A stretch of DNA of 64,000 nt from Osmia lignaria lignaria (GCF_051020975.1 NC_135037.1:10974001-11038000), one strand, 5' to 3'. Shown: positions 1 to 12,089, counted from the stretch's first letter. The notes: generated by a model not told the origin, from the letters alone. Translations and numbers: made by a program.

Positions 1-450
1 GCAATTTGTGGGACGCATAATGTTGCTTTTATGCGGTGCTACGCACCGTGTATACACGTGGTGCGTACGCGTTATGCGGCAACGCCTGTGATAAAGGCGT
101 CTGTGCAGATAGATAAACGTTTGTTCCATCCTCCGTTAATTACCCGCTACGTTATTTATCACGCTCCTGTGTATGATGCAAGGGGTCAGAACGAGTACAG
201 CCCAACCGCCGCGCCGTTCGATTGTCCGCCTCCGTTCTATTACTTTAGTGGTGTTCTTCATAATTGATGCGGTTCATCGAACCTTGATTCTCAATTAATA
301 TTAACGCCAATTGCTAGTGGAAATGTGAGTGGACGAAAGTAAACTAATAGTGAACCGATGGTGTTCGAAAAGTGGATGAAAAACGTATATAATATGGTGC
401 AGAACCCTCCCCCAAAAAACAATGATGTAAATTGGTTCGATTAAACAATC

Positions 451-591
451 TAATGGTAGCACAAAACCATCTATAGAATTAAATTTCGATACCCAAAGAA
501 TAATTAAACACGTAATTAAGTTTGTAATCTTAAGTCAACCACATAATGGTTTCAGAAAACCATCTATAGAACTGAATTTAAACTTTGATCC
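451..591 (+). repeat. two diverged direct repeats with an internal hairpin
   Basis: Copies lie at 451-492 and 544-591. Both start TAATGGT and share the block AAAACCATCTATAGAA followed by an AATTT segment. In the second copy ATGGTTT and AAACCAT form a 7-bp stem around a 4-base loop. The arrangement suggests a local duplication or a fragment of a small non-autonomous element. No terminal repeats or target duplication are evident. Confidence 0.5.
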
Positions 592-2384
592 ACATTGCAC
601 TAACAATAAAAATATATAATTGAATCGTGCCAAAAGTAATCTCGAAGCAGAACCATTCCTGTTTTTCTATTATCCATCAACCTCAAATGGATTCGTCGAA
701 ACAATTTGAAAAATGTCCCTTAAAAATCCTGCAATCGGTCGCGACAGTAGCTCGCAATAACGGTGTATCGTGCAATGGAAAACGGATCACCATTCGAACA
801 GTGGGGCCAGTGTTTGTTTTTTAATCCAGGCCCGTCGATCGACCGCAACGGAGAAGCTTATGAAAGCCGTGGCGAGTTAAAACAAGCGAGCGGATCCTGT
901 GCGAATCCACGGGCCATCGATCAGCTGTACAGAAACACGGGAAGCTGAAACGATCGGGCAGAAATTTACGACGTAACGTGAAAATCGTTTCGCAGTTGGT
1001 CAAGCGACCCGAGCCTTCCGGCATTTCATCCCATCACGTTCTATCCTCGCATAAAATATGAGCCGACCGTATGTAAAGAATCATCGAAGTATCAACTATT
1101 ATACTCGTGAGAATTTCTGGAATACTGAAATTTTTACATTTTTCAATTCTAAGATTTAGTGAACATACCAATAACTACTAAGAAATATTCGTGGCAAAGA
1201 AAAATTACTTTCTAATTTTCTATGCATTCTTGACTTTCTCCCTCCACGATAATAAGGAAACCTAGAAAGAAAAATACGCAGCAGGTTTAACTACCTTTCG
1301 CGTACAACTACAAAATGATTTTTTTAAACCGCCTAATAATAGCCAACCGTCGCTATTCATCAGATTAAAATTTTATCCCATACAAGTATATGTACTCGGA
1401 TACACGATGGTTGAAAAAGATCGATGTGTTTCCACTTACCGCAAAAGTGTGCTAATACAAGTTGACCTATTGCGTTTACACATGTCGACGTTAACGGTTA
1501 CGGTAAACGGGTTACACAATCTTATGCATACTTTCTTCCGGCTTTAGTCCACTCGTTAAGTGACACTGACAACAGTTGCACGAAGAAAAAGTTTCTGTCC
1601 ACTTTGTACTCTCGTGTACCTACACAACTGTTATACTATCCACACAAATGTGATTGATCTATCAACAACTCGTCTGATACTGCCAATTAATTAATTTTGG
1701 ACAGAAACATTTTTTTTTAATGTAAGATAGCGATGAGCAGATAAGAAAATTTGCAATTTTCAAATTCAGATATTTAAGTAAAAATTTAGAAATAAAGGAG
1801 GCACAGAAGGCAGTTAATCTCCCTACAATATTATGACAAATTCTTCTAAGAAAAAGCTTTGACTCATCACGGACACGTAAGACCCCAGTTCTCGAAAGCA
1901 CGAACAAAAGTCACGTTTTACAATGTTCCTTGTCTCATGCGCGTGCAGGCATTTACCAAATGTATTCAGAAGTTTACAAGATCTCTATTACGTCAGAGCA
2001 GGGGTCCCAGGTTCCATTACAATTACCCGTTTGAATTTTCAATTCGGATTGCGTTATACGATGTCGTTCGCATTTTTAAGATACGAGATCTCTGGGAGAA
2101 GAATTTCTCGGCGGTGAAGAAAAAGCAACGTTTCATTGGTATCTTCGACGGGTCACCATGTAGGGAATAACGTTTGATGTTTGCCCGCTGACGGGTGTTT
2201 AGAGAAAATTATAGGTTTCTTGCGTTCGCCAGGGTACGGCATTCACCTGGATGAGTGTCGACTGTGTAAGGCGTGCTTCGAATATCGATCTAGAGTCAAC
2301 GGTCAGCCGGTACTTCTACTCGTTCTCCGTGAACAGGACATATTCCATTTCTTATGTTCCTTTTTACAGCTGCGGAGAATAGAT

Positions 2385-2450
2385 GCCTTTGAATTTTTAA
2401 ATTTTCCAAATCTAGAACTTTGTAATTTTTAAATTCTGAAATTTTTTCAA
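2385..2450. repeat. AT-rich quasi-periodic tract
   Basis: AATTT and AAATT words alternate roughly every 9-13 bases, with interspersed CCAAAT and CTGAAAT variants. It is one of about ten similar tracts in the window, discussed together in the findings. Confidence 0.5.
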
Positions 2451-3270
2451 AATGGAGGGTCTGGATCGAAGATGATCTGAATGCACCTCTTGTAAAAATC
2501 GAATCGTAAAAGAACACGTTCGAAGTGTATGAATTAAAGAGTTGTGCTGTCGGCGATTTTTATGACTCTCGACGAATGCCAGACGCGCTCGTAAAAGTCT
2601 TCATTAGATGTCCGAGTGCCTGCAGACTTATTTGAACTGTGAGACATGTTAAGATGTAAATGAAGACGTTAAGCTGTTAAAAAAATTCCCAATTGGAAAT
2701 GTTTGTTTCGAAAATTAACAAATTTCTATAAATAAACGATTGCTGTCGTTATGGTTGTTCTAGATATGTTTATATTAGCTAATTATTTGCGCTTAAATGG
2801 TAAACAAGGTACTATAGAGAACCGTGTGAATCGGTGTTCACGGTAATGGCTCCCTAATAAAAAAAAAACGAACAAAATGGATACTTGACGCTGAGCTGCA
2901 TCAAAGAGCCGGATCAGGTTAGTCAGACGGCTACCCTTTAAAGTCAAATAGCTCGGGAAGAGGTCAAGCATGAAAAACGCGTAAATGACACCTCTCTTGC
3001 TCAAACATCCTAATTTCTGAAACGGGGAAAAATGCGGAGCTCGTAAAAATCTTCAAGTGCGTTACAAAGTTTGCAGTAAAAAATGAAGATGAAGAAGTTG
3101 CTATAAAAAGAAATTGGATACTTTTTTCATAAGCTTCACTCAAGGATTTAAGTTTTATTTTTAGGATTTATTTTATTTTTAATTCAAATATTTTCCCGGG
3201 GATTTATAAATTTCCACATTTTTAATTTCAAATTACATGCGAGTGGTAAGGCCTTTTTTTCCTCCTAGAT

Positions 3271-3304
3271 TACCATTTTTCCTAGGGAAGTCTACCATGC
3301 TCGG
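3271..3304 (+). repeat. dispersed motif, copy 1
   Basis: It contains TTTTTCCTAGGGAAGTCTAC followed by CATGCT. Related sequences occur near 19970-20008 and 45601-45635, and more weakly at 13790-13815. All sit at the edge of AT-rich quasi-periodic DNA. This is probably an old repeat family. Confidence 0.4.
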
Positions 3305-5334
3305 TACTGTACACTCGTTTCATTGCAAGACGATTCGAATGTTCCGTGTAACTTACCAGGAGGATTCTAAGAAGGTTCCCATCCAATTTCCCGATGAAGG
3401 GAAACGTCTATTGTCCTATCCACGACGCAATCTTTTTACCTGTGATATAATCTCGGATAACGTGTTCGCCATAGATGCTGTTGGAAAGGGAGAGAATGGA
3501 CGTAGAGGAGAACTCGTTTACCTCGTAACCCCGTCAAGTCGTAGCTATTCGCACAAGCCAGCAGGGAAAATCGATAGGATGCCGTGCCTTGTCGTGCGAG
3601 TTGTATGCTGAACGACCTGTTTCATAGGTATCCACCCTCCTCTTCGTCATCCCTCCTGAGTCAAATATGGCATTAGATAATCAGGCGATACCGATACAGT
3701 TCTTATCGAATAGCTCTGTTATTTCACGGTGTCATGAGAAACGCTCGTTCAGCCTGGGTCATTCCCATTTAGCGAAGTGATCCTAACTGTCCAGACGAAC
3801 ATTTCATTGATAGTCTTAATACTAAATGGCTGGTTGGTAGTTGCATCGAACGTTCACTGAACCCCACACAGAAAGTCTGATATTATTTCGTGACGTAAAA
3901 GTATTGCGAAATGAGATCACTAAAAATATCATCTAAAGAACATTTAATTGTTCTTTCAATTTTCTTTCCTTCATCTTACCACCAGTTTTATATACAAGTC
4001 TGGACACGACACAGAGACACTGTATAAATTCCATCTAATGTCAAGAGGTTCGCGTGTATTCATAAAGTTCAAACATAAATGCTGTTCTAAGAATACCCTT
4101 AATATGTGACTTGACGCAGGCCCTAATGCACTATGCACTATGCATTTCTATGCAGCCGTGTAGGTGTCGTTATGCAACCAAGTGTCGTGACATCACGTTA
4201 GAACGATCCGACACGCGCAGATAAAACGTTTATTAAATACTATCCAGTAACAGGTACGGAGCTTTTTCATTGACGTAGTAAAACAACGTGAAGCATCGAT
4301 ACGCGAAGAATAAAAAAATAAAATGTTTCGAAAAAAAATTTTTCTCCGGACTTTTTAAGGAAATCAAATAAGGATGTTGATAAATTAATTTAACTCGAAT
4401 TCGATGAAATCGAAGTATGTACAAAGGGTTGAAACAGCGTGAGAAGGCGAACAGAGACGAGGCGTGAAACAATCTATTCCACACGGATACTCGTTGGCCA
4501 AAACACTTTGTATTTTCCGGTGGTGGCCGGCATTCTCGTCGAATTTCACGTATCCATAATACATTATCGAGTTACCCATAGGGGAATATTGTGGCCACCA
4601 TAGAGACTCCTGCGATCATATATCCGTCGTTTTCTATGCGCGTATACGTGCACGTGCGTGAACGATTGTAAATTTTCTTCCTAACCTCGAACGTGGATTG
4701 TGTTAACCCACATAATTCCATCATCGTTCCCATGATACCGCAACAACGCGAGCGTACGCGAGAATCTATAATTCCATTAACGCGAACACGGACAATAGTA
4801 TTTCATTAACGCATCGTGCAAAGTGACAGCAACAGAGACAAGTCAATCCTGATCATAGACACCGATTCAAATTCTACTTAATCTTTCAATATTGCACATC
4901 TGTCGCTTACTACATTTTATACTATTTTTTTTTAGATGTTATTTTCATAAGTAGCTATAGTCTTTTGTAAAAATCTTGACACATTCTATAAAAGGACCAT
5001 TTTGAAACAAGCAGTTAGGTATCAAAGGGCTTTTTTCTAAATTGAAATCCAATAGAAAAACCTGATGATTAGATGAAAATTATAAAGAAAATGAAGAAAA
5101 ATCGAAGCAACAATTTGATCAATAGATTGAATCCATCAAGAATAATGACGTTGTAAACCTAATTACAAAAGACTATCCTTGTTGTATAATGATCGTACCT
5201 CCTTTTAATAATACACTGCATTACACTGGTCCCCTTTCATGAGCACCGAGGACGGTAGTAAAAAAAAATTACTTGAAAACTCGTCGAGTGGTTGGGGGCA
5301 GTCACAAACTCGATGCATTACACGCAGACCATAA

Positions 5335-5616
5335 TTAAATGTCGAGCAACTCATCACTGATGGACACGCCTAATTTCATTGCCTGCCATAACTTCATTAA
5401 TAATTTACCTCCCTTTCAGCTTGCCTCTGCTATCCTCTTTGCCGACGTTAATTGTAGTTCAAAAGATTTTTCAGTGTCGTTCGATAATGCCATCATCCAG
5501 ACAGAACTATTCTGTATAAAAGATTCAACGACTTTAGGTAATTCTTCCATTTGCCAAGGGGCAAATCTGTCACCCCTTTTTCGTGTGAATGGTATCTGTG
5601 GTGAGGGATCGTTCAA
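5335..5616 (-). pseudogene. coding-like minus-strand fragment with an internal stop
   Basis: Reading minus from 5616, about 66 codons are open and then meet TGA at 5418-5416. The same frame reopens and runs to a TAA at 5337-5335, giving about 92 codons with one stop. The composition looks protein-like (a PWQMEELPKVVESF segment, then LLMKLWQAMKLGVSISDELL) rather than low-complexity. No ATG begins the first half, since the frame starts after a TAA. A GGGAG|GTAAAT donor-like site lies just after the internal stop. I do not recognise the protein. With the longer minus frame upstream (5697-6193) it could be the remains of one nested gene, retrocopy or unknown transposon. Chance cannot be excluded. 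Confidence 0.25.
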
Positions 5617-5696
5617 TTAATAGGCAAAAATATGAACAAGTTAAGGTTATTATATAACTATTCTCAGACTTTGAATTCTATTAATATTAGAATTTC

Positions 5697-6193
5697 CTAT
5701 TTCAAATGTTGAGGAATATTTAAGAAGTGACTGCTTCCCCAAACGCTAGAAATTATTCGGAGCTTCCCGTATAATAATGTCACAATTATATAAAACACAA
5801 TGAAATTTCTTGCAATAGCGTTGAGGTTCAATAAAGTGTCAACCACTTTGCAAGAGTAACAAGAGACATCCTTCAGAAGGATGCAGGCCATCGTGGCATC
5901 TCGGTGTCCATTTACCAAAGAGCCAGGAACGCGTTGTTGCATTAAGGTTCGTAGGGTATCAGCAGAAGGTGGCAAAACAATTCCAACGTTACGCACACTT
6001 GGACAAACATGAAGGAAACACGAGACATCCTGATCGCTCCCTTTACCCTGGGGAAACGTACAAATATTCTTTTCAGCTTCCTCTTCTATTGCGTCATCGA
6101 GTTTCTTTCGGTCAGGATGAACCCTGCTGACACTGTCTCCATGAGATTTCTTCAGCGTTTTTGTCACGAGGTTAAACCTCTACCAGAGAGAAG
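5697..6193 (-). CDS. unassigned minus-strand open frame, possible nested exon or pseudogene
   Basis: The frame is open for about 165 codons from just after a TAG at 6196-6194. That TAG is itself preceded by a short pyrimidine-rich run, so it could be the acceptor of a minus-strand exon rather than a true stop. The first 120 residues are mixed and charged (a DDAIEEEAEKN segment, then a Cys-containing SCFLHVCPSVRN segment), unlike the homopolymer-rich chance frames elsewhere. The last 35 are hydrophobic and may be read-through into non-coding DNA. No early ATG fits: the frame begins with GTG-containing codons, and its first internal ATG is late. No domain is recognised. It lies antisense and just upstream of the + strand exon at 6807. 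Confidence 0.25.
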
Positions 6194-6806
6194 ACTAATC
6201 GATCCCACGGGTGACCACGAAGTGTCCAGAAACAGAACAGATGTTGTTGGCTGATGAGCGAACAGGAAAACACGCTTTTAATAGCTGCAAAAGCTATATC
6301 TGCCCGAAGTGCTCGATTCTTTTTGGTCGTGTTACATATTTTTGTAAGGCTTCGTTTAATTACTACAGGTTCTTCTTAAAGTAGGTCAGGCACCTGATCA
6401 AGTGCGTTCAATGTTACAGCTAGGAGTTTCCTTTAGGGTGGTTGAGGTTTCTTAGCTTTCTCTAATTTAAACTTAACTCTAATACTATTCAATTTCACCT
6501 AATAAGAACATTATTTTTAATTGCATTACAGGTTGCATTTAGACGAAAATATTTATTTCTATTATGATAAGATTTTAAGAAAGGATTTTAGAATTTTAAA
6601 ATCTGTAAAATAGTAGGATCTTGGAATTTTGCGATTTAGGAAATTTTAGAACATGGAAAATTACCTTGAAATTGTAGCCAATGTATTAAATATAATAACT
6701 TCAGCATTTTTTATAACAAAATGAATATCAACAGAACAAAAGCCACTTTTTAATACGAAAGAAGGACAGAATATTCAAAGAATGTTTTTTATTAATCATT
6801 TTTCAG
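6194..6806 (+). other. probable 3' end of an intron before the coding exon
   Basis: AT-rich and without coding signal. About 6570-6660 is another quasi-periodic tract of GGATTTTAGAATTTTAAAATCT-like words. It ends in a pyrimidine-rich run and TTTTTCAG at 6799-6806, a good 3' splice site for the exon that follows. Upstream of the run, TATTAATCATT offers plausible branch-point sequence. Confidence 0.55.
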
Positions 6807-7121
6807 GGAAGGGACGGCTCTACCCGGCCTATAGTTTGAGCGGCAGCGAGGGTGAGGAAAATTCGCCAAGTCTGCGAAGTCGCACTTCCGCCTACCCTCC
6901 AAACAATCACCAGACCACGCAGTCGCACCTCAATCACTACAACGCCAGTCAGCATAAACAACGTGCCTATCAACAGCAACAACAGCATCCCCTGTATCAT
7001 ATGCCCAGCAGTGGGGCTGGACTCAGTGACACACCGACTTCCGGAAACGCGTCTGACGAAACGCTCACCGACAGTGACCTAATCACCGTTGCTCGGGATT
7101 CTGCTCTCCTTGTCCATAACG
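6807..7121 (+). CDS. internal coding exon, Ser/Gln/Asn/His-rich, phase 1-1; parent gene not identified
   Basis: The exon has 315 bases: a TTTTTCAG acceptor at its left edge and CATAACG|GTAAGT at its right. The frame is open throughout and leaves both introns in phase 1: two bases finish a split codon at the start, and one base (7121) begins the next. It encodes about 105 codons in order: a basic/aromatic start (KGRLYPAY), a Ser/Glu segment (SLSGSEGEENSPSLRS), an Asn/Gln/His-rich middle with a five-Gln run, then a Ser/Thr/Asp segment (SDETLTDSDLITVARD). There are no Cys residues, signal peptide, membrane span or folded domain. Such sequence is typical of disordered cytoplasmic or regulatory regions. 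The ETLTDSD run faintly recalls teneurin intracellular regions, but that is not an identification. Coding status is well supported; gene identity is not. Confidence 0.8.
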
Positions 7122-7224
7122 GTAAGTACATATTCCAGCACACGAATTATGTTAAATAATATTATTAAAAAACCATGGGAATAGGTAGGAGATTTCGCCA
7201 GTTAGGGAAAATTTTATTTGATAT

Positions 7225-7372
7225 TCATCTTATTAAACTTGGAATTCTGAAACTTAAAAATTTGGATTTTAAAGCAATGAAATTTTGATATTCGATATTC
7301 GATATCTTCCAATTTTGAAATTTCATTATTGAATTATGGGCTAAAGAAATTTTGAAATTTAGTCATTAGATT
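7225..7372. repeat. AT-rich quasi-periodic tract
   Basis: Repeated TTTTGAAATTT and GATATTCGATATTCGATATC words. The embedded ATTCGATATTCGATAT is a short perfect tandem. The tract lies 100 bases inside the intron after the exon. Confidence 0.5.
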
Positions 7373-7665
7373 GAGAAAAACTGTGCTAAAAATCAATCCA
7401 GCCCTCATTATTGTACCTAAACGCAAGGTAATAAAAGGCCACCTTCTTTGGTGATAATCCTCGCACGAAGTTAGTCATTCGCAATAACGTGAAATCGTGT
7501 CCCTACATTACTCAAACATGATGGATGGTGTTGCCTCGAAATGAGGTGTGAGGCCACACACGGGGCTTTGTCCAGAGACGGAGGTTATCGGCACACCAGC
7601 TTGTCAAGGATGACGTATCGTTGCGAAGGTATACACGTGGTATTTCATAGGCAACCTGTGCAACT

Positions 7666-7683
7666 GCAGCAGCAGCAGCAGCA
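7666..7683 (+). repeat. (GCA)6 microsatellite
   Basis: Six uninterrupted GCA units. The surrounding frames are not coding, so it is not a polyglutamine or polyalanine tract. Confidence 0.9.
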
Positions 7684-9137
7684 TCTGAAAACCCCTTAGC
7701 TTCTTCATCGAACCGGACACTTGCTTCTGAAAGCGACAGAGGACGAGTTAATCGTGTTAGTTTGTCGCTTGAACTTACTCGACAATTTTATCCTGCGTGT
7801 AAGTAGCTTCAGCCAGTAGCTTCAACGAACAAATAAAACGAGCCACGGTCCATCAGAAGGAAATGGAATTGTTTTAACGAAGATTGATAGCGAGAGGATG
7901 AAAACATTGAGGAAGGCAATCTTTCTGATAACACTCACGAGCACTGTGCTCTATGCTGATGATGGTAGAACAGAGGTTATCATCTATCATTGCAAGAAGT
8001 TCTAATGAATGATCGAAGACGTTATTGTTAATCCGTGGCAATTCGACACACATGGCGATTACGTTCGATATAATCGTGAAACGCACCCTCTACTCGCCGA
8101 TGACTCTTTGCTTTCCACTGTCATGCTAATCCATTGCAGTACATAATTGCCGATTTATGCACGACGCGAGTGAGCCCCACGAGCACAATGCGTGCACAAC
8201 GTATCCCGAGGGTTGGAATTACTTATACACGGAGAAACGAACTCACCAGTTTGATGGATGATATTGATATATAGTCTAGGTCAAAAATAAGGGATCATCT
8301 CGTTCGATATTACCCTTCACCGCTTAAGTTACTTCGGATAGATAATTTTCTTTGTGCAGTTCCAAAGATATATCATGGCAATTTATTATTAGCATCCATT
8401 TTTAAAGGATTAAAAGTTTCACTTTTAACTGAAATTTCAGCTAAGCAATATGGCCGCTGCCACCCTGTCCAAGATAGGATTTCGGGCTCCACGTTACTTT
8501 CCCAGTCTTTGAGACTTGCTAGACGAGAGTCATTGTGATTCAGCTGAAATCTTAATGGAGTATCGAGAACCGGCGGCAGAATGTCTATTATGAACTCGCC
8601 TGTTTCCCATTACGGTCAATAAAAGAAGAAAAAAAAAAATTGGTAGACGAGGGAGAGACTGAAACCACATTTTTTTGCAGCAACGAAAGAGGGTTAGGGG
8701 GGTGGAAAGTACGCCTGACGTCGTTTTAGTCCGCGATCCATTCGCCGCGACGAACATTTCCATTTAGATGCTCATCTCGCGGAAAAGATTTCACCGAGGA
8801 TATATTACCGTAACGTTATGTCTCCTTTCGTTCGAGGAAAACCGGAACGAGATGGTATCTTTGAAATAAACGATCACGGTTAAACGCTTTGCTTGCAATA
8901 CGACCCATTAACGTGCATCCACGCTAATATCCTGCCTCTGATACTCTCTACCGAGCGGATGGTAGACGTAAACAGGAACAAGATGTCTCGTTTTAATTGA
9001 TTTCGAACCAACTTGGTCACAATGTGAGCACTCCAACATAGAGTCTCTCTGTAATTTCTTTAAATGCAGTGAAATCTTAAGTGGTGCATAATGTGTACTC
9101 TACCATTTAACTACTGGCAAATTTACTTCTTATCTTA

Positions 9138-9152
9138 ATGATGATGATGATG
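9138..9152 (+). repeat. (ATG)5 microsatellite
   Basis: Five uninterrupted ATG units in AT-rich non-coding sequence. Confidence 0.85.
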
Positions 9153-10288
9153 AATTATGTCGAATTATATTAGGTCTGTACAAAAGATTTACTTACCTTT
9201 TATGAACAAAATTTCAAATAAAAAATTAGGTTAACGAAGAAGATTATACAGTAGAGATGGTGGTATATGGGTGATGATAGTCGTTTAATAAGTTCCAAGA
9301 TATTAATTGTTGCTCATGAACTAACAGTCTATATACTTAAATAATAAAAAAGTGGATCTACATTGGATCTACTAATAGCACCACTTGAATAACTATAGCA
9401 GAATTTTCTCAGAAATTCAGTCTTGGAAATTGTAATACGCTCGCTTGCTAATTTTAATATAAACTGCGGTGATAACGTTATCAGGGACGATAGTAGATTA
9501 CTACTTGTCCAGTTATTGTAAGGTATGTAATTACTACATCCACTATCATCGACGTGTGTATAATTACTACATGCGCTATCATCAATGGCTATCTAATTTC
9601 TACACGTACCCTTGCCAATGGGTGTGAAATTACTGGATATTCTGTTCAACTCTGCCCGTTCAAACTAATACAGGTAGCCCATTACGAATTGTGCAATTAC
9701 TGTGTTAACTTGTTGATGTTCAAATCTACGCTCTATTGAGTGTCTTTTGACGTTCAAATGATTGGATAACTTGTGTCGTCTGTAAACGACTCTGTCAAAG
9801 CTTGTGCTAAATACACTACTGACATTTGCAACATTTCAAAATATAATTAAAAATAATTAATCTTAATAGGTAATAGTATCACAGTAATAACACAATGCTT
9901 TCAATATTTACTATTACAATAAATTCTTCGCCTATCCCTATCGCGGATAATAATGCCCGTTTCCAGCAATGTTTGACCGGAAGACAAGTGATTCGCCGAT
10001 CAAATAACTCCATTTCCTTGCATTATTCATAAACATGAAAGTCATAAATTATGCAACGCCATGCAGAGTCAGATCCAAGTGAGTCAGCCAGCATAATTCG
10101 GCGCTGAGAAAGCAGACAAATTTCGCATCCGTCATCGGAGGGGTTAATAATCGGCATTGCGTATACGTTTTCATCGTGCAATGAATTAGGATTTTCGTGG
10201 GTGTGTAAGGATACGGTCGGCAGGCGTGACGAATTCCACCGATCTCACCGCGCGGAATCGTACCCCACGCTAATGAGACGGAAGTAAT

Positions 10289-10311
10289 CCCCCCCCCCCC
10301 CCCCCCCCCCC
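10289..10311 (+). repeat. 23-base poly-C tract
   Basis: An uninterrupted run of 23 cytosines followed by TTTCCTTTT. Long poly-C is much rarer than poly-A in insect DNA, and its length is likely to vary between individuals or to be misjudged in assembly. On the minus strand it is a G23 run able to form a quadruplex. Confidence 0.9.
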
Positions 10312-12013
10312 TTTCCTTTTCGGCTATTCATTCGTCTTGCTTGAAAGCTCTCCAGGGTCGGTCATAGTTCCGCCACGCTGTCAGAAATGGATTTCCCCGC
10401 GAAATTCCGGTCGCGCTCTCTAATCCACCTCGTTTCCGACCTTCGACGCTTTTACACCAAGGAAAATCATGCTTTATCACGGATGCACACCTTCCACCGT
10501 TTCTCTCTTTGCAAATTATCATCTACTATCATGGATAATTAATCTTCCCGTTTGCTATTCGATCATTCGAGTTATTAGTTTTGTTTATACAATTTTATTA
10601 AGATCAAAAAGGAACCATTCTACGATCTTCTCCTCTCAAGGAAAAATTTGTATATGACCGACACCATTCATTTTCCAAGCTTTTTCTTTGTCCGTGAAAA
10701 GAACAGACAAACCGGGTACCGTTCCACCCCCTATTTTCTGCCATCTACGCATTCCACATTTCAGCCACCGCTCTTCGGCTGCCTTGAATTCCACGAGAGT
10801 ACACTGGGAACTTCTCTTTTCTCTGCCGCCATTATACGTTACATACCGGTTGTTCACATATCGCAGACTATTAGTGAATAGTTTGTGTCAAAACTTGGCT
10901 GAACTACGAGAAAACGAACCTAAAGGTATGCGGAGTAAACCTTGTTTGAAAAGTATTGAAAAATATCTGGCTGTTTGAGGGGTCGCATGGAAGCTCCTCT
11001 TTAAAGTTGAGAAAAAAATTCTCTATTCAAGAGCTTTGACAATTGACTATAATTAAAGGCCCCGTGTTATAAATTAATTCCAGTACTTTAAAGTATTAAA
11101 CGCGTATAATATTGTTCAAGTTACCGTTACTCCTGTATCCTTATACTCATTTGATATTGGTATTTAGTGATATCCAGAAGATCCTTTGTGCAAGGACAGT
11201 TCGTTATAGTCAAGGCGTCGTAATTTGTGTTTCGTATGGCATAAAACCTTTGTCGTTCATGGGCGTTAAAATGGCAAAGCAGGACTATCGAATTTCGTCT
11301 TCGTCACTCGGCATTAACGAGCATCTACCCCTTTCAGGAATCTTTGTAGCAATCGGTCGTTTCAGCCTAGCCTTGTTAACAATTCGTTTGATCTTATTAC
11401 AAACACCCTTAAGACGTCCTTAGTAATTTATTGAATCGAAAAATAATTTCTTGGTAGTTAATCTTTATTGCAAAAGATGATTTGAAATTTTCAAGTTACA
11501 CTGTTTCATGTGATGATTGCATATTATAATATTAAATTGAAAGTCATTCATGACGAGGTTACTTCGTGATATTCCCTCTTAAATCGTCTTCTTAAAAATG
11601 GTGCTTCAACCCTCGGCGAACGATCTTCTACTTTTAGCAATGAACAAAAAATCAATATATTATTTGATATCTCGTTTCCGAGCGGCGCGGCGGCTGTTTA
11701 ACGCCTGCCTCTCGTTCGCGTTCTGTTTCGCGCCCAATTTGCGTCCCATCATCGCTGCGGAAGAAGCAATTTCTAACTTAAATGAAACTCCCTCTCGCTA
11801 CCCTACGATCGACAGGATACACACCCACACATACATGCGCGCGCATCTACAGTGTGCAGTTCGTCTTCGAGGTTTCGAGGGACGCCACGGAAGTACTCTT
11901 CTCGAGACGATCGTTCCAAGACCGGAACATCTACACGCAACTCACCACCTTCCCGTCAGAATTCCGTAGGCGAGCTTTGAAACTTTGCCCGCCTACACGC
12001 AACTGGTCGCTTT

Positions 12014-12089
12014 GGGCCGTTAGTGATCTAACCTCGCCATCCATACTGTCTAGCGATACTTTTATTATAAAAGTATCGTCGAGTGGCCC
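12014..12089 (+). other. hairpin, 11-bp perfect stem with outer closing helix
   Basis: CGATACTTTTA (12054-12064) and TAAAAGTATCG (12068-12078) pair perfectly over a TTA loop. Further out GGGCC (12014-12018) pairs with GGCCC (12085-12089), extended by two G-T wobbles. The total span is 76 bases. It lacks A and B boxes of a nuclear tRNA, so the tRNA-like length is probably coincidence. It may be a small structured RNA or the core of a foldback element. Confidence 0.5.

Larger units (their letters stand above)
1..5334. other. non-coding stretch, intron or intergenic
   Basis: No convincing gene seen. The longest frame is a 124-codon ATG frame on + at 3237-3611, with no recognisable domain and no splice context. 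A strong minus-strand donor-like GTAAGT complement sits at 3354-3359 inside it, without a partner exon that I can find. The stretch contains a pair of diverged direct repeats (451-591), one copy of a dispersed motif (3271-3304) and an AT-rich quasi-periodic tract (about 2385-2450). It may be the upstream part of the intron that ends at 6806, but no upstream exon is visible to prove that. Confidence 0.55.
7122..12013 (+). other. intron following the coding exon, first part
   Basis: Starts with the GTAAGT donor. No further exon is recognised. It contains a quasi-periodic AT tract (about 7225-7372), (GCA)6 at 7666-7683, (ATG)5 at 9138-9152 and a 23-base C run at 10289-10311. Frames at 10640-10980 and 11600-12105 overlap on several frames and both strands without domains, and look fortuitous. 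Confidence 0.5.

Noticed and set aside
3237..3611. 124-codon ATG frame on the + strand
   Set aside because: No domain, no splice context, and no codon or composition difference from its surroundings.
3811..3840. TAATACTAAATGGCTG shared with about 57429-57444
   Set aside because: One chance 16-base match between two places is roughly expected in a window this size, and the flanks do not align well.
7666..7683. (GCA)6 as a coding polyglutamine tract
   Set aside because: Stops flank it in all frames, and it lies in intron after a good donor.
12014..12089. nuclear or mitochondrial tRNA
   Set aside because: The length fits, but there are no A or B boxes and the central stem is far too long for a tRNA arm.
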